Below are positions 52,020 through 59,283 of a stretch of DNA of 64,000 bases, one piece after another. The stretch's first letter is position 1; every line of letters begins with the position of its first letter. Origin of the DNA: JAHQVI01 sp963749875 (GTDB taxonomy: Bacteria; Pseudomonadota; Alphaproteobacteria; Rhizobiales; Rhodomicrobiaceae); contig CAVVOX010000004.1 of NCBI GenBank assembly GCA_963749875.1, positions 496,001 to 560,000 of the forward strand. The letters run 5' to 3'. The notes beneath the pieces are model-generated. The model saw nothing but the letters and a program-made list of their open reading frames with translations. It had not been told where the DNA came from and ran no database searches. The translations under genes were made by a program, and so were the position numbers.

Positions 52020-53420
52020 GGGAGGGCGATCCGTTCGCGCAGCGCGAAGCGGGCGCACAAGGTGACGGCAACCGTAGCGAGACCGGCTGCAAGTCCAATC
52101 CAGATACCGAGACCGCGCCATTCGAAAATGAACCCGAGCGAATAGGCGAGCGTCATGCCGACGCCCCAATAGCCGAGAATGCCGCCGACCATGGGCACCG
52201 TGGTGTCGCCGAGGCCACGCAGAACGGCGGCGGATACGACCTGCGCTCCATCCGCAAGTTGGAACATGGCCGCAACGCCGAGATAGGAAACCGCCAGGGC
52301 AAAGGGGATTTTGTTCTGCGGCAAGGCGGGGTCGAGGAACAGCGCGATGAGGCTTTCGGGCAGAAACAGAAATGCGGCGGCGGTCAAAGCCATAAAGCCG
52401 GTCCCCAAGCCGATGGACATCCAGCCTGCTTTGCGGACGCCATCCGGATTTCGGGCGCCGGCGGCAAGACCGACGCGAACGGTCGCCGCATGGCTGAGGC
52501 CCATCGGAACCATGAAGGAAATCGCCGCCAGTTGCAGCGCAATGGCATGAGCGGCGAGTTCGTCGGTTCCCAGCCAGCCCATGAACAGGCCGGCGACCGA
52601 AAACATGCCGACCTCGGCCAGCATCAGAAATCCGATCGGCGTGCCGAGTTCGCAGGATTCGCCAGAAGCGCGGCCAGTCGGCTCTCCAGAAGCGGACGAA
52701 GAGCGCATAGGGACGATAGTCGTGGCGCAGAACGGTATAGGCCAGCAACGCTAGGAACATCAGCGCATTGACGATGGACGTGCTGATCCCGGCGCCGGCG
52801 AGTTCGAGGCGCGGGAAGCCCCATTGGCCGAACATCAGCGCATAGTTGCACAGTGCGTTCACGGCAATGCCGCTAAGCGTGACGAGGAGAATGATCTTCG
52901 TATCGCCATGGGTGGACAGCAATGATCGCAGAACGATGAAGCCGAGGCCCGGCAGGAAGACCCACACGGCGGGCCGTGCATAGCTCTGGGCGAGCTGGCT
53001 GACCTCGCCGGTCTGGCCGAGCAGCCGGAAGATCCCGCCGATATTCCAGATCAGCGGAATCAAGACGCACGCGACCAGAATCGCGATCCAGAAACCCTGG
53101 CGAACGGATCGCCTGACACTGGTGAGGTCTTCGCGGCCCTTCGCCTGCGCAACGAGCGGCGTGACGGCCGACAGGATTCCGGTGCCGAACAGCAGGAACG
53201 GATGAAGGAAGGTGATCGTCAGCGTTCCGGCGCCGAGGAAGACCGGGCCGAGCCATCCCATCATCACGACGTCCGTCGTAAAGAGCGCCATTTGCGCCAG
53301 CTGCGCGACGATGAGCGGCCAGGCAAGCGTGAGCGTGCCGCGTGCCTCCTGGGCCCAGCTCGCCGCTCCCGGACGGACCTCCAGCGGAAGCTCCGGCGAT
53401 CGGTGGACATTCAAGGTCAT
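52016..53420 (-). pseudogene. MATE-family multidrug exporter, +1 frameshift
   Basis: The ATG at 53420 (MTLNVHRSPELP) starts a NorM-type MATE protein of about 465 residues. N-terminal motifs are in one frame (LAWPLIVAQLAQMALFTTDVVMMGWLGP, GQTGEVSQLAQSYARP, NYALMFGQWGFPRLELAGAGIS), while helices 7-12 (GTPIGFLMLAEVGMFSVAGLFMGWLG..LAAHAIALQLAAISFMVP) are in another (52016-52708). The break is at about 52649, where GCGAACTCGGC on the minus strand should be GCGACTCGGC, so one extra base at a GACTC site. It would export drugs or cations. The CTAG of a repeat provides its stop. Confidence 0.88.
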
Positions 53421-53428
53421 GGCGGCCC

Positions 53429-53516
53429 CTAGCGCAACGCGCGTCCTGTTGGACGCGGGAACAGTTGCGCTCGTCTTTTGAAATAGATCAACTTGATCTC
53501 GTTCAAGTTGATCTAG
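53429..53516. repeat. CTAGCGCAACGCG-type repeat, copy C (full length, 88 bp)
   Basis: The longest copy: CTAGCGCAACGCGCGTCC (53429), a hairpin GCGTCC TGTT GGACGC, GAACAGTTGCGCTCG, then a perfect 12-bp hairpin AGATCAACTTGA / TCAAGTTGATCT, ending GATCTAG (53516). It lies between the dctM stop and the MATE start. Copies A and B share its two ends but lack part of the middle. Confidence 0.65.
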
Positions 53517-53529
53517 GCGACGCCGATCC

Positions 53530-54852
53530 TCAGCGCAGCAGCTCCGGCAGGAACAGCACGAGCGACGGAAAGGCCAGAAGCAGGGCGACGCGAAGAAGCT
53601 CGACAAGGAAGAAGGGAAACACGCCTTTGAACGTCTCGCTCATGGGCACCTCGCGCGCGATGCTGTTGATGACGAAGACATTCATGCCGACCGGCGGCGT
53701 AATCAGCCCCAATTCGACGACGATCAGCGCCAATATGCCGAACCAGACCTTGGTTTCCTCCGGCCCCATGCCGAAATCGAGCTCGGCGATCACAGGCCAG
53801 AAAAACGGGATGGCCAGGAGAATCATCGAAAGGCTGTCCATCAGACAGCCGAGCAGAATGAGCGCGATCAGCAGAAGCACCAGCACCGTATAGGGATTGA
53901 GGCCGCTCGTGGCGATCATCTCGGCGGCGGCTTGAGGAACGCCCCCTCGCGACATGAAGATTTTCAGCAGTTCCGCGCCGAACAGAATGAGATAGATCAT
54001 GCCGCTCGTCTGCGCGGTCTTCAGCAGCGATGTGCGCATTTGAGGCCAGCGAACGTCGCCGCGCGCCATCCCGTAGATCGCGACGAGAAAGACGCCGATC
54101 GCCGCAGCTGGCGTCGGATTGAAATAGCCGAAATAGATGCCGCCGATGACGAGCCCGAAGATCGTCGCAACCGGCAACACCGCAATCGTCGCGGCAACCA
54201 ACTCCTGGCGTTTCACGCGATCGCCGGGGGGGCCGGAATTCGGGAAGACGCGGACATAAACGGCGATGGTGATACAGAAGAGGAGGACCGCGATAATGCC
54301 GGGAATGAAGGCCGCGGTGAACATCGTGACGATATTTGCCTCGACGATGACGGCGTAAACGACCAGCACGATCGATGGCGGGATGAGAATGCCGAGCACG
54401 CCGCCCGCCGCGAGCGTTCCCGTCGCCAGCGCATTGGAATATTCGTAGCGTTTGAGTTCCGGCAGCGCGACCTGGCCCATAGTGGATGCGGTCGCGAGGG
54501 AGGAGCCGCAGACCGAGCCGAATCCGGCGCAGGCGGCAATCGCGGACATCGCCACACCGCCCCTCATCCAGCCAAGCCACGCATTGGCCGCGCGGAACAG
54601 ATCCTGGGACAGCTTGGCCTGTGTCGCGATGTTGCCCATCAGCACGAACATCGGCACGACCGACAGGTCGTAGATCGAGAACTGGCCATAGGCGAGCGTC
54701 TTGAGCTGCGACAGGAGAATGGCCGGCCCTGAAAGGATCGCCGTTCCGACCGCGCCGACCAGCATCATGGCATGGGCGACGGGCACACGGATCGCAATGA
54801 GCGCGACGAGCGCGACGAGACCGTAAAGGCCGATGAGCAGGTTGCTTTCCAT
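53530..54852 (-). CDS. dctM: TRAP transporter large permease (DctM)
   Basis: A 440-residue, 12-helix DctM protein with the family's hairpin motifs (VPMFVLMGNIATQAKLSQDLFRAANAWLG, FGSVCGSSLATASTMGQVALPEL, GTLAAGGVLGILIPPSIVLVVYAVI) repeated in the second half (PPVGMNVFVINSIA). It carries substrate with Na+ through the inner membrane using DctP and DctQ. It is 34 bases downstream of dctQ. Confidence 0.95.
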   Translation of the reverse strand: MESNLLIGLYGLVALVALIAIRVPVAHAMMLVGAVGTAILSGPAILLSQLKTLAYGQFSIYDLSVVPMFVLMGNIATQAKLSQDLFRAANAWLGWMRGGVAMSAIAACAGFGSVCGSSLATASTMGQVALPELKRYEYSNALATGTLAAGGVLGILIPPSIVLVVYAVIVEANIVTMFTAAFIPGIIAVLLFCITIAVYVRVFPNSGPPGDRVKRQELVAATIAVLPVATIFGLVIGGIYFGYFNPTPAAAIGVFLVAIYGMARGDVRWPQMRTSLLKTAQTSGMIYLILFGAELLKIFMSRGGVPQAAAEMIATSGLNPYTVLVLLLIALILLGCLMDSLSMILLAIPFFWPVIAELDFGMGPEETKVWFGILALIVVELGLITPPVGMNVFVINSIAREVPMSETFKGVFPFFLVELLRVALLLAFPSLVLFLPELLR

Positions 54853-54886
54853 CAGATTGACTAACCGTAATGCGCGGCTCGCCTGC

Positions 54887-55375
54887 TCAGCTCGCGGGCT
54901 TGCCCCGGAAAGCGTCGATGAGGGTCAAGAGGCAGGCAAGGGTCAAAAGAAAGAGCGAAACCAGGATCGGCACGAAGGCGACCCAGATCGGGAATTGATA
55001 GATGGTCGTGACCTCGCGGTAAATACGATAGTCGATGAGGCCAAGCCACATGCGCCAGAGCAGCAAGGCGGCAAAGCCGAGTGCGACGGTCGATGCCAGA
55101 ACGCGAAGCAGGTTGATGATGCGCGGACGCGCCCAGGCCGTGAAGATGTCCGCCGTGACATTTGCGTCGGTGATCTGGCAGTAGGGCAGGAATGAGAAGA
55201 CCGCGACGGCGACGCCGACTTCGACGATCTCGAAGTCGCCGGGAACGGGCTGATTGAGAAAGATGTTCCCTGCGAGGCTGGTGGCGTTCACAAGGACGAC
55301 GGCGATCAGCAACAGGCCTCCGGCCAGAGCCCAGAGCTCAATGATTTTGCGGATCATCGCCGCGGCTGCCCCCAT
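54887..55375 (-). CDS. dctQ: TRAP transporter small permease (DctQ)
   Basis: A 162-residue, four-helix DctQ protein: N-terminal helix about 14-36, GDFEIVEVGVAVAVFSFLPYCQITDANVTADIF between helices 2 and 3, and C-terminal helix about 130-155. A GGGAGG ribosome site precedes the ATG at 55375. It pairs with DctM downstream. A terminator-like hairpin separates it from dctP. Confidence 0.92.
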   Translation of the reverse strand: MGAAAAMIRKIIELWALAGGLLLIAVVLVNATSLAGNIFLNQPVPGDFEIVEVGVAVAVFSFLPYCQITDANVTADIFTAWARPRIINLLRVLASTVALGFAALLLWRMWLGLIDYRIYREVTTIYQFPIWVAFVPILVSLFLLTLACLLTLIDAFRGKPAS

Positions 55376-55466
55376 CGTGCCTCCCTTGTTGCATGCGGCC
55401 GGCGGTTTTGCCTCGCGTCCGTCCAGAATTGCCGGTTCGCTTTGTCACTCTTGTTATAGCGAAGAA

Positions 55467-55501
55467 AAGGCGCGGGACCAGCTATGCCGATCCCGCGCCT
55501 T
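55467..55501 (-). terminator. Terminator or attenuator after dctP
   Basis: A perfect 11-bp stem (55467-55477 AAGGCGCGGGA / 55491-55501 TCCCGCGCCTT) is followed on the minus strand by TTCTTC. It begins 6 bases after the dctP stop and lies ahead of dctQ. Such a partial terminator lets the binding protein be made in excess over the permease. Confidence 0.75.
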
Positions 55502-55506
55502 GATGA

Positions 55507-56565
55507 TCACTTGCTTCCGCTGTATTTCGCGATGGCGGCGCGAGCCTCCTTGACGAGCGTTGCGCCGTCGATGCCCTGGGCCTCGACTTCCTTCACCCAG
55601 CGCTGCACCACCGGTTCGAGCTTCTCGCGGAAGGCCGCCGTCTCTTCCTCCGTAAGCTGAATATAGGTGTTGCCGGCTTTCTGAGCCATCTCGATGCCCT
55701 CGTCATCGTCCTCACGCCAGATCTCGCCCACTTCCTTCAGCCATTTCGGACCGGAATTGTCGGTGAAAACCTTCTTCAGATCATCCGGCAGGCTGTTCCA
55801 CTTATCGAGATTCATGGAGACCTGGAAGGTCGTCGTGCCGAAACGCGTCTTGTTATATCCCTCGATATCGTAATCGGTCAGGTCCTGCAGCTTGAGCGGC
55901 TGAATGATCTCCCAGGGGATGAGTGCGCCGTCGACGACTTTTTTGGACAGAGCCTGCGGCAAATCGGGCACCGGCATTCCGACCGGATTGGCGCCGAGAG
56001 CCTCGATCGCCCATGCGCCGGTCCGCGTTGGAATGCGGATTTTCTTGTTCGCCAGATCCTCCGGCTTATGGACGGGCGTATCGACCATCTGGATGGCCTG
56101 GCCGGCATGGACATGCAGGAAGAGCGGCTTCACCGCGCGATAATCCTCGGCCAGATATTTGTCATAAAGCTCGCCCATGGCGAGGTTGGTCGCGGCCGGA
56201 TCATTGGTGTGAATGAAGGGAAGCTCGAAGACCTCGGTGCGTGGGAAGAGGCCCGGCGTATAGCCGTTGACCGTCCAGATCAGATCGACGACGCCGTCGC
56301 GCACCTGCCGGATGAGCTCCGGCGGCTTGCCGCCCAGCGACATGGCCGGGTAAATCTCGATCTTGATGCGGCCATTGGAGGCTTCTTCGATGCGCTTCGA
56401 CCATGGCACGAGCATCTTTGTGTGCGCCGGCGCCTTCGGGCCGAGCAAATGATGCAGGCGCAATGTGAATTCCGGTTCCGCTTGAGCGGAAAGCGTACTG
56501 AAAAGGAGCGCCGCGGCCGCGCCCGCCAGGTATTTCAACAAAACTGATATTTTGTTTTCGGACAT
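55507..56565 (-). CDS. dctP: TRAP transporter substrate-binding protein (DctP)
   Basis: A 352-residue periplasmic protein with a signal peptide (AGAAAALLFSTLSAQA) and DctP features: LRLHHLLGPKAPAHTKMLVPWSKRIEEASNGRIKIEIYPAMSLGG, GVVDLIWTVNGYTPG, LANKKIRIPTRTGAWAIEALGANPVGMPVPDLPQAL (with the conserved Arg of the carboxylate site). The start ATG 56565 is preceded by GGGAGG. The gene is divergent from a ThDP enzyme, so a shared 2-oxo acid substrate is plausible but not shown. Confidence 0.93.
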   Translation of the reverse strand: MSENKISVLLKYLAGAAAALLFSTLSAQAEPEFTLRLHHLLGPKAPAHTKMLVPWSKRIEEASNGRIKIEIYPAMSLGGKPPELIRQVRDGVVDLIWTVNGYTPGLFPRTEVFELPFIHTNDPAATNLAMGELYDKYLAEDYRAVKPLFLHVHAGQAIQMVDTPVHKPEDLANKKIRIPTRTGAWAIEALGANPVGMPVPDLPQALSKKVVDGALIPWEIIQPLKLQDLTDYDIEGYNKTRFGTTTFQVSMNLDKWNSLPDDLKKVFTDNSGPKWLKEVGEIWREDDDEGIEMAQKAGNTYIQLTEEETAAFREKLEPVVQRWVKEVEAQGIDGATLVKEARAAIAKYSGSK

Positions 56566-56781
56566 TCGTTTTCCTCCCGAGTGACGGCTGACCATCGGTG
56601 ATCAGTCCACAGCTACTCCATAGAACTATATCACTGAATTCAACCCTATATGACTTCTGTTCCCTATCGCCCGCCGTTCGCTTTGCGAACAATATATCCG
56701 ATAGTCGCACGGCTATTTTTCCGAGGAGCACCCCAGCCGATGCCGATCGCCGCCGGTTGCATTTGGCATTATAGTCACATC

Positions 56782-58509
56782 ATGAACAAGCCCGTTCGAA
56801 CCGAGACCGAGCCTCGGACGATCACCGCCGGCGGCGCGCTGCTCGCGCGGCTGAAAACCGTGGGCGTCGATTATATCTTCGCCAATTCAGGCACGGACTT
56901 CCCGCCCATTATCGAAGGTCTGGCCGAGGCCGCATCCAGCAATATCGATCTGCCGACGCCGCTCATCATGCCGCATGAGACGGCGGCGATGGGCATGGCG
57001 CACGGCTATTTTCTCGCGACCGGCAAGGCGCAGGCCGTGATGGCGCATACCAATGTCGGCCTCGCGAACTGTGCCATCGGAGCCATCAACGCCGCGACCG
57101 AACAAATCCCGATGCTGCTGTTCTCCGGCCGCACACCTGCCACCGAGCAAGGCCGTTTCGGCTGCCGCACGGTTCCCATCGGCTGGGGCCAGGAAATGCG
57201 CGATCAGACCGCGCTCATTCGCGAGGCGTGCAAATGGGATTATGAGCTGCGCTTTCCCGAGCAGGTGGTCGAACTGGTCGATCGGGCCTATGCGATCGCG
57301 AATTCGACGCCTTGCGGGCCGGTCTATATAAGTCTGCCGCGCGAGGTGCTGTGCGAGCCATGCCCGCGCGAAGTGCTGGGGGCGGCCGTGCAGATGGCGC
57401 CGGCCCAAGCCGCTCCGAATGCGGCGGCGCTTGCCGAGGCCGCGCGCAGCCTCGCCCAGGCGAAACGGCCGGCGATCTTCGCCCAGCGCGGCGCCGGCGA
57501 CGCGGAAGGCTTTGCGGCGCTCGCCCGGCTCGCCGGCGAATGGGCGATTCCCGTCGTGCAATATTGGGCGATCCAGCTCGCGCTTGCGACCGATCACGAA
57601 ATGGCCGTGGGGATCGATCCCGAACCCTGGATCAGCGAGGCCGACGCCATCCTGGTGATCGACGCCCTCGCCCCGTGGTCGCCGCAGATCCACAAGCCGA
57701 GACCGGACTGCAAGATCATCCATATTGGCGGCGATCCGCTTTACGCGCGCTTCCCGGTGCGCAATTTCCGCGAGGACATCGCACTCGTCGGACCGACAAG
57801 CGAGGTCATCCAGGCGCTGGAACAGGCGATGGGCGGCCACAGGACGGCCGCCATGGCCAATATCGAGGAGCGAGCGCCCGAGATCCGCGCGCGGACCGCT
57901 GCGATCCGCGATGGAGCCATCGAGAAAGCGAAATCCGGCGGCTCATCGCCGATGACGAAAGAGTGGGTGAGCCTCTGCCTGTCGGATACGATTGCGGGAC
58001 GCAAAGCGACCGTGCTGTCGGAACTCGGCTGCCCCCTGCCGCCGCTTACCTTGCATGATCATCAATCCTGGTATCAGGAGCCGCATTCCGGCGGACTCGG
58101 CTGGTCGTTTCCGGCGGCGATGGGCATGCAACTCGCCGATCCGGACCGGCTGGTCGTGGCGACGATGGGCGATGGTTCGTACATCTTCGCCAACCCCGCC
58201 GCGTGCCACCAGATTGCGGAAGCCCTCCGTCTGCCCGTGCTGCTGATCATCCTGAATAACCGCGAATGGGGCGCCGTCAGGCAGTCCGTCCTCGGCCTCT
58301 ATCCCGATGGCTACGCAGCCCGCAGCAATGCGATGCCGCTGACCTCTCTCAGCCCGACGCCCGACTTCGTTCAGATCGCCAGGGCCAGCCGCGCATGGGC
58401 GCGCCGCGTCGAGCACGGTGAGGATTTGCCGGGCGTCCTCCGCAGCGCCGTCCGGCACGTTACCGGGAAGAAGACCCCTGCCCTGGTCGAGGTGATCGTC
58501 CGGCCCTGA
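56782..58509 (+). CDS. Thiamine-diphosphate-dependent enzyme, 2-oxo acid decarboxylase/ALS-like
   Basis: A 575-residue ThDP enzyme: N-terminal Pyr domain with the catalytic Glu in MPHETAAMGMAHGYFLATG and an ALS/BFDC-like AHTNVGLANCAIGAINAATEQIPMLLFSG; a middle domain; and a C-terminal PP domain with GDGSYIFANPAACHQ...ILNNREWGA (GDG...NN). ATG 56782 is chosen because the conserved part starts there. Likely decarboxylates or condenses a 2-oxo acid delivered by the divergent TRAP system. Exact substrate unknown. Cytosolic. Confidence 0.88.
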   Translation: MNKPVRTETEPRTITAGGALLARLKTVGVDYIFANSGTDFPPIIEGLAEAASSNIDLPTPLIMPHETAAMGMAHGYFLATGKAQAVMAHTNVGLANCAIGAINAATEQIPMLLFSGRTPATEQGRFGCRTVPIGWGQEMRDQTALIREACKWDYELRFPEQVVELVDRAYAIANSTPCGPVYISLPREVLCEPCPREVLGAAVQMAPAQAAPNAAALAEAARSLAQAKRPAIFAQRGAGDAEGFAALARLAGEWAIPVVQYWAIQLALATDHEMAVGIDPEPWISEADAILVIDALAPWSPQIHKPRPDCKIIHIGGDPLYARFPVRNFREDIALVGPTSEVIQALEQAMGGHRTAAMANIEERAPEIRARTAAIRDGAIEKAKSGGSSPMTKEWVSLCLSDTIAGRKATVLSELGCPLPPLTLHDHQSWYQEPHSGGLGWSFPAAMGMQLADPDRLVVATMGDGSYIFANPAACHQIAEALRLPVLLIILNNREWGAVRQSVLGLYPDGYAARSNAMPLTSLSPTPDFVQIARASRAWARRVEHGEDLPGVLRSAVRHVTGKKTPALVEVIVRP

Positions 58510-58829
58510 CGCAGCGAGCGCCGTTTGCAGCCGCCTGCTGTGCGGATTCAGACCGAAATACCGCTATGCTCGCGCCGATCTACTTCCTCGGATCGCGCCT
58601 AATCTGAATTTCGAACTTTCCAACGCGTTACCGGAAGGATCCCATTCAATTGTTCCTGTGCTTGCGCCAGATCGGCAGCAAGAGTAAACTGCGCTGTTCG
58701 AAGAGCGAATATTTGATTGGTGCTTCCTTATCACCTTCGCTCGGGCACTGTACTGCCTTGCTTTGAAAGACTTGGGCAGAAAAGAACGCAATCTTATGGG
58801 CTTATGGGATTGCTTTCAGGGAGGACATC
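58510..58829. other. Intergenic region before the molybdenum hydroxylase genes
   Basis: About 320 bases without a convincing gene; a 75-codon minus-strand frame at 58564-58791 lacks a ribosome site and protein-like composition. The right end carries a strong ribosome site (CAGGGAGGACATC) for the next gene at 58830, so the promoter of iorAB lies here. A+T-richer around 58690-58760. No terminator for the ThDP gene was evident. Confidence 0.4.
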
Positions 58830-59282
58830 ATGACGAAGCTCACTGTGAATGGTGAGGAGCGGTCCTATGACGGCGATCTGTCAATGCCGCTGCTTTGGTA
58901 TCTGCGCGACGAACTCGCCCTGACCGGCACCAAGTTCGGCTGCGGCGTCGGCCTGTGCGGCGCTTGCACGGTGCATCTCGACGGAGAAGCGGTCCGCGCC
59001 TGCACCCTGTCGATGTCGGATACGGACGGAAAAACCATCACCACGATCGAAGGTCTGGACCCGAACAATCAGCACCGGGTGCAACTCGCCTGGCAGGAAA
59101 TCAGCGTCCCACAATGCGGCTACTGCCAGAGCGGGCAGATCATGCAGGCCGTCGCGCTGCTGAATGAGAAGCCTTCACCGACGGACGCTGAAATTTCCGA
59201 CGCCATGTCCGGAAATCTCTGCCGCTGCGGCTGTTATCAGCGCATCCACGCGGCCGTCCGCGCCGCCAGCACGGGAGCGTGA
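58830..59282 (+). CDS. [2Fe-2S] subunit of a molybdenum hydroxylase (IorA-type)
   Basis: A 150-residue ferredoxin-like subunit with two [2Fe-2S] sites: Cys38, Cys43, Cys46 and Cys58 (CGVGLCGAC..C, plant-ferredoxin part) and Cys96, Cys99, Cys131, Cys133 (CGYCQ..CRCGC, alpha-helical part). This is the small subunit layout of xanthine-dehydrogenase-family enzymes of the isoquinoline 1-oxidoreductase/aldehyde dehydrogenase type. It is 1 base upstream of the large subunit ATG. Electron acceptor unknown. Confidence 0.92.
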   Translation: MTKLTVNGEERSYDGDLSMPLLWYLRDELALTGTKFGCGVGLCGACTVHLDGEAVRACTLSMSDTDGKTITTIEGLDPNNQHRVQLAWQEISVPQCGYCQSGQIMQAVALLNEKPSPTDAEISDAMSGNLCRCGCYQRIHAAVRAASTGA

Positions 59283-59283
59283 C

